From the NCBI GenBank assembly GCA_028278555.1, contig JANQEA010000043.1:1-64000 (forward strand): a DNA stretch of 64,000 bases, in the 5' to 3' direction. Below the pieces are notes generated by a model, which saw only the letters and a list, made by a program, of their open reading frames with translations, was not told the DNA's origin and made no database searches. Source of the stretch: Candidatus Bipolaricaulota bacterium. Lineage in GTDB: Bacteria; Bipolaricaulota; Bipolaricaulia; UBA7950; UBA9294. This document shows positions 44,216 through 51,899 of this stretch, in pieces; the stretch's first letter is position 1; each line of letters opens with the position of its first letter. Made by a program: the position numbers and the translations under genes.

Positions 44216-44848
44216 ATGGCAGCGAAGATTCGGTTGAAGCGAGTCGGGCGGAAGGGACAGCCGTCGTACCGCATCGTGGTACTCGACGGGCAGAAGCCGC
44301 GGGACGCGAAGGTCGTCGCGGATCTCGGATCGTACGATCCGAAGACGAACCCGCCGACGTTCGAGGTTGACAGCGACGCCGCCCTCAAGTGGCTCCTCGA
44401 CGGAGCGAAGGCGACGAGCGCGGCCCGGAGCATCCTCTCCAAGGCCGGCGTGATGGCAGCGTGGGACGCGGCGAAGCGCGGCGAGACGGTCGCGATGCAG
44501 CCGAAGGAACTGAAGCCGACGACCAAGCGGAAGAAGAAGGAAGAGCCCGTCGCCGAGGAGGAGCCAGAGGCGGTCGAAGAGGCGGCCGAGGACGCAGCGG
44601 AGCAGCCCGAGGAGCAAGCCGAAGAAGCAGTCAAGGACGAGGTCGAGGAGACCGCCGAAGCTGCTGATGAGGACGAACCCGAGGCCGAAGCTCCTGAAGA
44701 ACCGTCGGAGGAATCTGCGGACGAACCGGTCGAAGACGTAGAAGAAGAGGCCGAGACCGAAGAGACGCCGGAGGACGAACCGGAGGCGGAAGCCCCTGAA
44801 GAGCCGGCGGAAGACGCGGACGAAGAGGAGGCCAAGGAAGAGGCCTAG
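44216..44848 (+). CDS. rpsP: 30S ribosomal protein S16 with a long acidic C-terminal tail
   Basis: 210 aa, against about 80-90 for typical S16. Residues 1-85 are a normal S16 (RLKRVGRKGQPSYRIVVLDG, DLGSYDPKTNPP, AARSILSKAGVMAAW). After a basic TKRKKKE segment come about 100 residues of almost pure Glu/Ala/Pro/Asp, including two copies of EDEPEAEAPEEP. The tail stays in frame to one stop and follows the codon style of the neighbours. Gly/Glu-rich tails on S16 occur elsewhere, but this length is uncommon. Confidence 0.94.
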   Translation: MAAKIRLKRVGRKGQPSYRIVVLDGQKPRDAKVVADLGSYDPKTNPPTFEVDSDAALKWLLDGAKATSAARSILSKAGVMAAWDAAKRGETVAMQPKELKPTTKRKKKEEPVAEEEPEAVEEAAEDAAEQPEEQAEEAVKDEVEETAEAADEDEPEAEAPEEPSEESADEPVEDVEEEAETEETPEDEPEAEAPEEPAEDADEEEAKEEA

Positions 44849-44862
44849 CCTCGGGAGGCGAA

Positions 44863-45096
44863 GTGCTGTTTCGGCTTTGTGAGTACCTCGTCCATTCGCT
44901 CGTCGAGCATCCGGATCGAGTGAAGATCGACCGGATCGAGACCGAGCGGGTGGACATCCTCTTTTTGCACATCGGCAAGGAGGATCGCGGGCGGATCCTC
45001 GGGAAGAGCGGTCGGACGATCGGCGCGCTCCGGACCTTCCTTGAGGGGGTCGCTGCGCGAGTCGATCGAGAGGTCGTCGTCGAGATCCTCGACTGA
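44863..45096 (+). CDS. khpA: KH-domain RNA-binding protein KhpA
   Basis: 77 aa from a GTG preceded by GGGAGGCGAA. It has the KH signature ILGKSGRTIGALRTFL with the GxxG loop reading GKSG. YlqC/KhpA forms a heterodimer with KhpB and binds many RNAs; the position between rpsP and trmD is conserved. Size and place are standard. Confidence 0.93.
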   Translation: MLFRLCEYLVHSLVEHPDRVKIDRIETERVDILFLHIGKEDRGRILGKSGRTIGALRTFLEGVAARVDREVVVEILD

Positions 45097-45116
45097 CGCG
45101 CGCGACCGAGGCAGCC

Positions 45117-45854
45117 ATGCGTTTCGACATCCTGACGATCTTCCCGGAAGCACTCCATGGGTTGCTCTCTGTCGGCGTTCTCGGCCAGGCGGTCGACGCC
45201 GGCCAGATCGAGATCCACACTCACGATCTCCGCGACTTCACCGACGATCCGCATCACGTCGTCGACGATCGGCCGTACGGCGGTGGTGCCGGGATGCTCC
45301 TCAAGGTCGAGCCGTTCGTTCGGGGGATCGAGACGATCCGTCCCGAATCCGGACCGAAGACGAAGACGATCCTCCTCTCCTCGCAGGGGAGGCTCTTCCG
45401 GCAGGCCGACGCGCAGCGGTGGGCGCAGCTCGACGGGCTGATCCTTCTCTGCGGCCGCTACGAAGGGATCGACGAGCGGATCGTCCAGTTCGTCGATGAG
45501 GAGATCTCGATCGGCGACTACGTCTTGACCGGGGGAGAAGCGGCCGCGGGGGTGATCGTCGAGGCGGTGTCGCGGATGACACCGGGCGTCGTCGGCCGGT
45601 TCGACTCGATCGAGAGCGATTCGTTCTACGACGGAAGCGAACGGCTCGGAGCCCCTCAATACACGCGGCCGTCGGTCTTTCGCGGCCTCGAAGTCCCGAC
45701 GATCCTCCAATCGGGGGATCACGCGAAGATCGAGGCCTACCGCGAGGCCGAGGCGTGGAAGAAGACGGCCCGCAACCGCCCCGACCTTCTCGGATTGCAC
45801 CCAGAGCAGTCAGGTGCTCAGTCAGACATTGAGGAGACGACCCCGGATGGGTAA
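45117..45854 (+). CDS. trmD: tRNA (guanine37-N1)-methyltransferase
   Basis: 245 aa, standard. It is a SPOUT knot methyltransferase: RFDILTIFPE at the start, DDRPYGGGAGML, LCGRYEGIDERI, IGDYVLTGGE, and the tRNA-binding C-terminal helices. It makes m1G37 in tRNAs. It begins 20 nt after khpA with no rimM between them, and its last 8 nt overlap the next methyltransferase gene. Confidence 0.95.
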   Translation: MRFDILTIFPEALHGLLSVGVLGQAVDAGQIEIHTHDLRDFTDDPHHVVDDRPYGGGAGMLLKVEPFVRGIETIRPESGPKTKTILLSSQGRLFRQADAQRWAQLDGLILLCGRYEGIDERIVQFVDEEISIGDYVLTGGEAAAGVIVEAVSRMTPGVVGRFDSIESDSFYDGSERLGAPQYTRPSVFRGLEVPTILQSGDHAKIEAYREAEAWKKTARNRPDLLGLHPEQSGAQSDIEETTPDG

Positions 45855-46422
45855 CCTGTACGTCGGTCTGCTGCACTTCCCCATGCGCAATCGTCGTGGG
45901 GAGATCGTTGCGACGTCGACCACGTCGATGGACGTGCACGACATCGCGCGGTCGGCGCGAACCTACGGCGTGGCGCGCTACTTCGTCGTCACCCCGCTGC
46001 CATCCCAGAAGGAGATCGCATGGCGGATTCGCGGGTTCTGGACGGAGGGAGAGCGGGCTGCCGAGGCGAGCCGGCGTGGCGAGGCGATGGAATACGTCGT
46101 CGTCGCCGAGGACTTGGAGGAGACCCTCGAGTGGATCGAGGAGGCGGAAGGAGCCCGTCCGCTCCTCGTTGCGACCTCGGCGAGGTCGACGACGAAGGCG
46201 GAGATCCCGTTCGATGAACTCCGCCGACGATTGAGAACCGACCCGGGTCCGGTTTATATTCTGCTCGGGACCGGTTGGGGGATGGCCGACGAGCTGATCG
46301 AGGCGAGCGACGTGATTCTCCCGCCGGTGATGAGAGAGAGCGATTTCAATCATTTGTCCGTCCGCGCGGCGGCGGCGATCATCCTCGATCGCGTCGCCGG
46401 GGATTGGGACGAGCGAACGTGA
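45847..46422 (+). CDS. TrmD-associated SPOUT-type RNA methyltransferase domain protein
   Basis: 191 aa from the ATG at 45847 (GAGGAG about 11 nt upstream), overlapping the trmD end. It has LYVGLLHFPMRNRRGEIVATSTTSMDVHDIARSARTYG near the start, typical of the SAM-dependent RNA methyltransferase domain that is often fused to or beside TrmD. GPVYILLGTGWGM forms the knot. I infer a small RNA target, which is not known. Confidence 0.85.
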   Translation: MGNLYVGLLHFPMRNRRGEIVATSTTSMDVHDIARSARTYGVARYFVVTPLPSQKEIAWRIRGFWTEGERAAEASRRGEAMEYVVVAEDLEETLEWIEEAEGARPLLVATSARSTTKAEIPFDELRRRLRTDPGPVYILLGTGWGMADELIEASDVILPPVMRESDFNHLSVRAAAAIILDRVAGDWDERT

Positions 46423-46435
46423 CGAGGAGGAGCAG

Positions 46436-46756
46436 ATGGACGACATTCTGCGCGCGATCGAGAAAGAGTCATTGAAGGAACGCGGGGAATTCACACCGGG
46501 GGACGTCGTACGCATCCACGAGCGGATCACCGAGGGGACGAAGGAGCGAGTCCAGATCTTCGAGGGGATCGTTCTCAAGCGAAGCGGCGGCGGAACGCGC
46601 CAGATGGTGACTGTCCGCAAGATCTCGTCGGGAATCGGCGTGGAGAAGACCTATCCGGTCCACTCGCCGAAGATCGAGAAGATCGAAGTGGTCAAGGCGG
46701 GACGCTCCCGTCAGGCCCGCCCGTACTTCCTCCGCCGACTCCGCCGCATCCGCTGA
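46436..46756 (+). CDS. rplS: 50S ribosomal protein L19
   Basis: 106 aa. Typical marks: FTPGDVVRIHERITEGTKERVQIFEGIV, SGGGTRQMVTVRKISSGIGVEKTYPVHSPKIEKI and the basic FLRRLRRIR end. It lies in the large-subunit bridge region. AGGAGGAGCAG precedes the ATG. lepB starts directly after its stop. Confidence 0.97.
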   Translation: MDDILRAIEKESLKERGEFTPGDVVRIHERITEGTKERVQIFEGIVLKRSGGGTRQMVTVRKISSGIGVEKTYPVHSPKIEKIEVVKAGRSRQARPYFLRRLRRIR

Positions 46757-47608
46757 ATGCGACGGGCGCGCGTCAGGAAGCCGGCGCTGATCATCCGGCT
46801 TGCCCGCCGATGCGGGTGGCATCCCGGCCGCGGCGCGGCCGAACTCCTCGAGTGGATCGAGGTCCTCGTCGTGGCGGCGGCGCTCGCCGTCCTCGTCATG
46901 AGCTTTGTCACCGTCCGGATGCACGTCCCGACTGGATCGATGATCCCGACGATCGATCCGTCCGATTCGTTCTTCGTCGATCGGATCTCCTATCTCTTCC
47001 GCGACCCGAACCCGGGTGACATCATCGTCTTCTGGCACACCGATCGGGTGACCGTCGGTTCGGTTGCGTCGGACTCGGTCGCCGCGCTCATCGGGATCGA
47101 GCCGGGGGTCCGTGTGGAGACAGTCAATCACGAGACGATCTTCGACGCGGAAGACGCTGACCGCCTGATTACCGCGATGCCGGACGGGACGGTCATCTTC
47201 CTCGGTGTCGAGGGATCGCTCCCAGTCGAGATCGGGATCAAGACCGACGCGTTCGCGTCCCTCGAGGATCTCGGAATCAGGCTTCGCGACCACCGGATTC
47301 GCTATGTCAAGCGGCTGATTGCGACCGGGGGACAGACAGTTCAGATCCTCGACGGGGGGGTCTTTGTTGACGGGTTCCGGCTCCTCGGCGAGCGGTTCGA
47401 TCGAACCTACACTGCCGCTGATTCGCGGATGAAGTACGGCGTTACACCGATCCTCGTCCCCGAGGGACAGATGTACGTGCTCGGGGATAACTCGGCGAAC
47501 TCGTGGGACTCTCGCTACTGGGGGTTTGTCGACGAGCGCGACTTCATCGGCGAGCCGTATCTCCGCGTCTGGCCGCTATCTCGGTTCGGCGCGATGACTG
47601 GGTCCTGA
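46757..47608 (+). CDS. lepB: Signal peptidase I
   Basis: 283 aa, starting directly after the L19 stop. One N-terminal membrane segment (VLVVAAALAVLVMSFVTV) is followed by the nucleophile Ser in PTGSMIPTI, and the catalytic Lys lies in YVKRLIATGG. GDNSANSWDSRYWG (box E) is typical. Between Ser and Lys is an insertion of about 70 residues, longer than usual. It removes signal peptides from the many exported proteins here. The last codons form the start of a hairpin. Confidence 0.93.
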   Translation: MRRARVRKPALIIRLARRCGWHPGRGAAELLEWIEVLVVAAALAVLVMSFVTVRMHVPTGSMIPTIDPSDSFFVDRISYLFRDPNPGDIIVFWHTDRVTVGSVASDSVAALIGIEPGVRVETVNHETIFDAEDADRLITAMPDGTVIFLGVEGSLPVEIGIKTDAFASLEDLGIRLRDHRIRYVKRLIATGGQTVQILDGGVFVDGFRLLGERFDRTYTAADSRMKYGVTPILVPEGQMYVLGDNSANSWDSRYWGFVDERDFIGEPYLRVWPLSRFGAMTGS

Positions 47609-47635
47609 TGATCCCTCGACGGGATCATCAGGACC
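47601..47635 (+). repeat. Perfect 15-bp inverted repeat at the lepB end
   Basis: GGTCCTGATGATCCC (47601-47615), 5-nt loop TCGAC, then its exact complement (47621-47635). It overlaps the last codons and stop of lepB. No T-tract follows. Confidence 0.9.
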
Positions 47636-47636
47636 T

Positions 47637-47662
47637 GAGAGTTTCGGCAGGCCGAAACTCTC
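47637..47662 (+). repeat. Second perfect 11-bp inverted repeat next to the first
   Basis: GAGAGTTTCGG / CCGAAACTCTC with a 4-nt loop (CAGG) begins 1 nt after the first repeat. Two such stems side by side without T-tracts resemble repetitive extragenic palindromes or a compound 3'-end structure. Confidence 0.88.
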
Positions 47663-47752
47663 GGTTGGATGGGCGGCGGATTTCGCTTCCTGAGCGCCTG
47701 CGGCGAGGTTCCACGGCGGCCGTAGAGGCGGCTCGAGACTCCAACGACTGAC

Positions 47753-48493
47753 ATGAGCGATCGCGTGGATGAGCTGCTCGATTTCGATCTGAAGCTTCTC
47801 GCGACGATTGCCGAGGGGCGTTTCCCGGAGCCTCTCGAACGGGCCGACGTTCGCCTGGCCGGGTCTCGCGGGAGGAGGCAACCGCTTCGAATCGTCGGGT
47901 TCGACGAGGCGGGGCGTGGGGCGCTCGCCGGCCCGGTCGCCGTCGCCTGCGTCCGGGTCGACCTGGCCGACTTCGACCGAGATGCACTGACCGTTCGGCT
48001 CGCCGGACTCGACGATTCGAAGCGGCTGTCTCCGCGGCGGCGCGAGTCCCTCGCCGCATCGATCCGCGCGGTCGACGACTGGGGGTTCGGCTGCGCTTCG
48101 GCGTCGGAGATCGACCGCTTCGGGATCGTCGCTGCCTGCCGGCGGGCGGCACGACGGGCGGCCGCAAAGTTGAGTCTGTCGCCGGACGTCTGCCTGCTCG
48201 ATCGGGGCCTCACGCTCGCGGATGAGACCACTGGGACCGAAGTCGGAGAGATCGAGCTGACCGGCGGAGACGGACGATCGCTTCACATCGCCGCCGCCTC
48301 GGTCCTGGCGAAGGTCGGGCGAGACGCGATCATGGACCGGCTCGATGGACGATTCCCCGGCTATGGACTCTCCCGCCACAAGGGCTACGGGACCGCGGCC
48401 CATCGCGACGCGATCGGCCGCCTCGGTCCGTCGTCCGTCCATCGGCGGAGCTTCTGCACACGGATCGAAAGCGCGGAGAGTCAGTCCTGTTGA
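47753..48493 (+). CDS. rnhB: Ribonuclease HII
   Basis: 246 aa. Catalytic marks: GFDEAGRG (Asp and Glu), LDDSKRLS, the third Asp in CLLDRGL (the usual DG reads DR here) and SVLAKVGRD, then SRHKGYGT at the end. It removes ribonucleotides from DNA-RNA hybrids. About 45 extra residues precede the core, including DLKLLATIAEG. It closes the ffh-to-rnhB housekeeping run. Confidence 0.92.
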   Translation: MSDRVDELLDFDLKLLATIAEGRFPEPLERADVRLAGSRGRRQPLRIVGFDEAGRGALAGPVAVACVRVDLADFDRDALTVRLAGLDDSKRLSPRRRESLAASIRAVDDWGFGCASASEIDRFGIVAACRRAARRAAAKLSLSPDVCLLDRGLTLADETTGTEVGEIELTGGDGRSLHIAAASVLAKVGRDAIMDRLDGRFPGYGLSRHKGYGTAAHRDAIGRLGPSSVHRRSFCTRIESAESQSC

Positions 48494-48518
48494 CACTTTT
48501 TGACACGATCCCTATACT
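48490..48518 (+). promoter_or_regulatory. Strong sigma-70 promoter for the SLH protein gene
   Basis: TTGACA (48490-48495), exactly 17 nt, then TATACT (48513-48518). It overlaps the rnhB stop and gives a leader of about 28 nt to the ATG at 48552. Confidence 0.75.
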
Positions 48519-48551
48519 CGGTCCAATCCGCAGTTCAGAGGGGGTTCACCG

Positions 48552-49124
48552 ATGCGAAGGATGAGAGGGATTCTGATATTCGGGCTGGTGATCGCGGGGC
48601 TTCTCGTCGTCGGCGCGGGCGGCCAGACCGGGAACGGACACGCCGAGCCGCCGGACACGGGAGGCCTCTTCACCGACGTGCCGCGGGACCACTGGGCGTA
48701 CGAGGATCTGGAGTACCTCGCAGCGCGGGGGATCATCACCGGGCTGCCGGGAGGGCGCTACAACGGCGACGACCCGCTCGACCGGTATTCGGCCGCAGCG
48801 ATGATCGCGCGGGCGATCAAGTACATGCAGAACAACCCAGAGTCGGTTACGCCGGAGGATCTCGACGTGCTGAAGGACTTGATCTTCCAGATCTCCGACG
48901 ACGTCGCGGTCCTCCAGGGGGGGGCATCCGGAGACACGACGGCGCTCGACTCGCGGATCACTAGGAATGAACAGTCTATCGCCGAATTGAACTCTCAAGT
49001 GGAGTCTCTAGGTTCTTCTGATGCCTCTGCGTTGACGAAACGAGTGCAGGCGAATTTCATCATTTCCTTGACCGCTCTACTGATCGGAATCATCGGTGTA
49101 GCCTTGGCTACGCTGGGGTTGTAA
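48552..49124 (+). CDS. SLH-domain coiled-coil protein with C-terminal membrane anchor
   Basis: 190 aa (a start at 48561 is possible). After a signal peptide, residues 40-90 form one SLH domain (FTDVPRDHWAYEDLEYLAARGIITG, then DPLDRYSAAAMIARAI). A coiled-coil stretch (ALDSRITRNEQSIAELNSQVESL) and a single membrane segment (LTALLIGIIGVALATLGL) follow. SLH plus coiled coil resembles the envelope-tethering proteins of Thermus, Deinococcus and relatives that link outer membrane and peptidoglycan. It is followed by the porin-like gene with its own promoter. Confidence 0.85.
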   Translation: MRRMRGILIFGLVIAGLLVVGAGGQTGNGHAEPPDTGGLFTDVPRDHWAYEDLEYLAARGIITGLPGGRYNGDDPLDRYSAAAMIARAIKYMQNNPESVTPEDLDVLKDLIFQISDDVAVLQGGASGDTTALDSRITRNEQSIAELNSQVESLGSSDASALTKRVQANFIISLTALLIGIIGVALATLGL

Positions 49125-49140
49125 ATGTGACGTACATCAC

Positions 49141-49169
49141 TTGACATTGGCGTTTTCGACCACTATGAT
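49141..49169 (+). promoter_or_regulatory. Strong sigma-70 promoter of the porin-like gene
   Basis: TTGACA (49141-49146), 17 nt, then TATGAT (49164-49169). The start site near 49176 gives a leader of about 130 nt, which holds two AAGGAGG sequences (49208-49214 and 49289-49295) and a TTACG/CGTAA hairpin (49273-49290) partly overlapping the second. Confidence 0.75.
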
Positions 49170-49305
49170 GAATGCCAAGATCTAGTGGAGAGGCGAATCC
49201 TGAGCGTAAGGAGGTGGTCGCCCGACGCGCACATACTCTCTTCTGGAGAGCACGCTTCTTGTCACAAAGCGTTTACGGAAGACTGCGTAAGGAGGTTAGT
49301 CAACA

Positions 49306-50625
49306 ATGAAAAAGGCTCTCGTACTTAGCCTTCTGGTCCTCAGCCTGGGAGTCGTCGCCTACGGTGGCGCCTTTACCGGCGACTGGGAGACCAACTTCTG
49401 TTTTAGCTGGACCGATGCCGGCGTCGTCACGTTTGGACCGTTCGAGTCGATGCTGAACATTGACTACACGGTCTGCGACTGGGTCTTCGGATCGAACGTC
49501 TACTTCGATCTCGAGGGAATCCAGGAGCTGTGGTTCGACGCGTCCGGATCGCTCGGTGCGTTCAGCTTCGCCAGCATCATCCAGTTCGATCCGGTCGGTG
49601 CGGCGTTCGAAGTCTGGGAGACGGTCGGGCAGGTCTCGATCGCCGGCGTGGACTTCTACGGTCTGTTCTCCGTGGCCCCCGGCGCGATTGGCTCGGCGCT
49701 CGGATTGATCGCTGACGTCGGCGACTGCACGTTCGGTGCCGAGGTCCGCTTCGGTGCGGGTCACCACGTCTACTGGGCGTACTTCTACAGCGTCCTCGGC
49801 TGGTACGGCAACTACGACGGGTACCAGTTCTGCGACTTCGCCATGGTGTTCCAGAATGCTGGACTCGGGCAGGGCGCGGACTGCACCCTGGCGTTCACGG
49901 GCCTCAGCCTGATGGTCGAGTTCCCGCTTGCCTGCCTCGATGTCGTTGCGCTGGTTGACTTCAACTGCGATGACGGCTTCCAGAAGGCCTGCTTCCTGAT
50001 CCGCGGGCTCGACATCGGTGCCGGCTGGTTCGACATCGACTCGCTCGCGATCTGCTACCAGACCGCTGGCAAGACGCTCTGCATCGACTTCGACCTGACG
50101 CTCGGCGACGCGGTCTGCATTACGCCGTACTTCGACATCGTCATGGATGGCACCTACATCGTCGACGGTATCGAGCTGACGGCTCTGATGCTGACCTACA
50201 ACTACAACGGCGTCACGTTCAAGGCCGGGGAGATCTTCAACCACGGTTGGGAGCGCGAGTCCGAGTACCTGAACGCCTGGAACCAGTGCGTGCAGGGCGA
50301 CGAGATGTGGTACTTCACCCCGACGGGTGGCCTCACGCGGCGCGAGGGCTTCGGCTGCGCGTTCTACGTGATGGACACCTATCCGAACGAGATGTTCGGT
50401 GTGTCGATCGACGGTGACAGCTGCTGCGGCGGCTCGTTCGACGTCGACTTCTACAACTTCTTCGTCGCCGGTGCGGCCGACGGTGCCTATGGCATCTTCG
50501 GTTGGCTCGGTTCGTACGCCGCGATCACGCTCGACATCGGTACGCAGACCTACATCGGTGCGAGCCTGACGATCTCGTACGACAAGATCGAGAAGTTCTG
50601 CTTCAAGCTCGGCTTCGGCTGGTAG
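49306..50625 (+). CDS. Cys-rich porin-like outer-membrane protein
   Basis: 439 aa. A clean signal peptide (MKKALVLSLLVLSLGVVAYG) is followed by alternating hydrophobic/polar segments throughout, and the chain ends in GFGW, an aromatic end like that recognised by BAM. Sixteen Cys are scattered through the body (for example NFCF, TVCDW, DSCCGG), which is rare for a porin and suggests disulfides between strands. There are no charged-loop enzyme motifs. The strong promoter and terminator suggest high expression, as for a major outer-membrane protein. Confidence 0.75.
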   Translation: MKKALVLSLLVLSLGVVAYGGAFTGDWETNFCFSWTDAGVVTFGPFESMLNIDYTVCDWVFGSNVYFDLEGIQELWFDASGSLGAFSFASIIQFDPVGAAFEVWETVGQVSIAGVDFYGLFSVAPGAIGSALGLIADVGDCTFGAEVRFGAGHHVYWAYFYSVLGWYGNYDGYQFCDFAMVFQNAGLGQGADCTLAFTGLSLMVEFPLACLDVVALVDFNCDDGFQKACFLIRGLDIGAGWFDIDSLAICYQTAGKTLCIDFDLTLGDAVCITPYFDIVMDGTYIVDGIELTALMLTYNYNGVTFKAGEIFNHGWERESEYLNAWNQCVQGDEMWYFTPTGGLTRREGFGCAFYVMDTYPNEMFGVSIDGDSCCGGSFDVDFYNFFVAGAADGAYGIFGWLGSYAAITLDIGTQTYIGASLTISYDKIEKFCFKLGFGW

Positions 50626-50667
50626 TAGTTAGCTAAGCTATCGGTCCAACCGACTGAAGAAAGTGAT

Positions 50668-50700
50668 GGCCCCGCGGTGAGAACCGCGGGGCCTTTCTTT
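50668..50700 (+). terminator. Rho-independent terminator of the porin-like gene
   Basis: GGCCCCGCGGT (50668-50678), a GAGA loop and ACCGCGGGGCC (50683-50693), then TTTCTTT: an 11-bp perfect stem with a T-rich tail. An A-rich GAAGAAAG upstream could make it work in both directions, for the opposing gene at 51048 as well. Confidence 0.9.
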
Positions 50701-51047
50701 GCTTGCTCGTCGGGGAGGATCCGCTTTGGCGATGCGCGCTTCTCTCTTCTCTCGAATGCTCATCCGGACGGAAGCCAATTTGCTCGTGGATCCTGGACCG
50801 GACCCCTGCTCCGCTCGCGACGTCGCGTTTGGGAAGCGGGGCGCCATATCGAGCGAGGGTGAGGGTTGATTGAGGGTGACTTGCTGCCGTGAGAGGCTGA
50901 GACCGGGGATCGGTCTATCCCGAGGGTGGGCACGGATGGCGGGGTCGGGTCGACACTTCGAGGGGAGCGAGGCGAGCGCGATTCGGCGTGCCTGGTCCCG
51001 CGGCGAGAACCGTGGGACTGTCAGGTTCCGAGCGGCAGACAGCCCGG
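50701..51047. other. Intergenic region without a recognisable gene
   Basis: 347 nt between the porin terminator and the PKD-type gene end. One imperfect hairpin GTCCCGCGG (50995-51003) / CCGTGGGAC (51010-51018), with one mismatch, may end minus-strand transcripts; no T-tract follows. Otherwise I see nothing in it. Confidence 0.4.
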
Positions 51048-51842
51048 CTAGCAGCCGCAGCCGTGCTCGACGACCAAAAGGATCGATGCCGAGGCTGTCG
51101 CACCCCGGTCGTCGACGACGGTGACGGTGATCGTGTACTCGCCGGCGGACGTGAAGCGGTGCCAAGTGGATCGCGCCGTCGAACGGACGACGGTTCCATC
51201 CCCGAACTCCCAGACGTAGAGAACGATTTCCCCATCCGGGTCGGTCGCGGTGGCCGGGTTGAACCGTTCTTTTCTCGTCGCTCTCGCTGGGAACGGTCGC
51301 CCGAGGAGCCTGACGCTCGGCGGACGGTTCGGAGGGAGTTCGACGGTCCGATCGAAGGTCATGTACAGCAGATCGAACGCGGGATCGTCGAGCGTGCGGC
51401 CGGTCGCGAGCGCGATCCGGCCGAGTCGGTCTTGGCGTTCGCCGGGCGGCGGGGTCGGATCGACCGGGGCCCAGGCAAAGCCGGTCGGTAGTTCGATCTT
51501 CACCAGAAGCCAGGCGGAAGGCTCTCCGCCCGTGCGATCCGATTCGACAATCAGCACCTCGTAGCCCCTCGACACCAGCAATCCCTGGACGTAGGGACAG
51601 AACCTCTCCGCCCTCCAAGCGTTCGATCCGCTTGCGGCGTGGATCCGTTGCGAGGCATACGTGCCGTCTGCGAGGATGGCTTCGAGCCGGCGGAGCTCAC
51701 CGACATAGACTGCAAGGTCGGCTCCGGTCTCGGCGCTCCACTCGAGTGGCTGAAACACGACAGGGAGGTCCGTTGCGAGGCCGCCAATGGCGACGAAGGC
51801 AAGACCGACCGCGATGAGCGAGGCCGCCCTACGTACGATCAT
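51048..51842 (-). CDS. Secreted transglutaminase-like protein with a PKD domain
   Basis: 264 aa. A signal peptide (residues 1-20) is followed by a domain with a Cys in ERFCPYVQGLL, RGYEVLIVES, an AWLLVKIEL strand and WAPVDPTP, which together echo the Cys-(His)-Asp order of transglutaminases, but with no His where it is expected. Residues about 185-260 form a PKD domain (VLYVWEFGDGT, then YTITVTVVDDRGATASA). The chain ends HGCGC. The next gene is a diverged paralogue. The start lies 57 nt from the other gene's stop. Confidence 0.72.
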   Translation of the reverse strand: MIVRRAASLIAVGLAFVAIGGLATDLPVVFQPLEWSAETGADLAVYVGELRRLEAILADGTYASQRIHAASGSNAWRAERFCPYVQGLLVSRGYEVLIVESDRTGGEPSAWLLVKIELPTGFAWAPVDPTPPPGERQDRLGRIALATGRTLDDPAFDLLYMTFDRTVELPPNRPPSVRLLGRPFPARATRKERFNPATATDPDGEIVLYVWEFGDGTVVRSTARSTWHRFTSAGEYTITVTVVDDRGATASASILLVVEHGCGC

Positions 51843-51899
51843 CGTGGAAACTTCTTCCCGGGCAGGGGTGGGCGCTCAGCGGAGGTGCCGGGCCTCCGG

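Noticed and set aside
49213-49308. 31-codon leader frame ending on the ATG of the porin-like gene (ATGA)
   Set aside because: Its only near start, a GTG, lies inside the Shine-Dalgarno, so it cannot be used by that site; no other start fits well.
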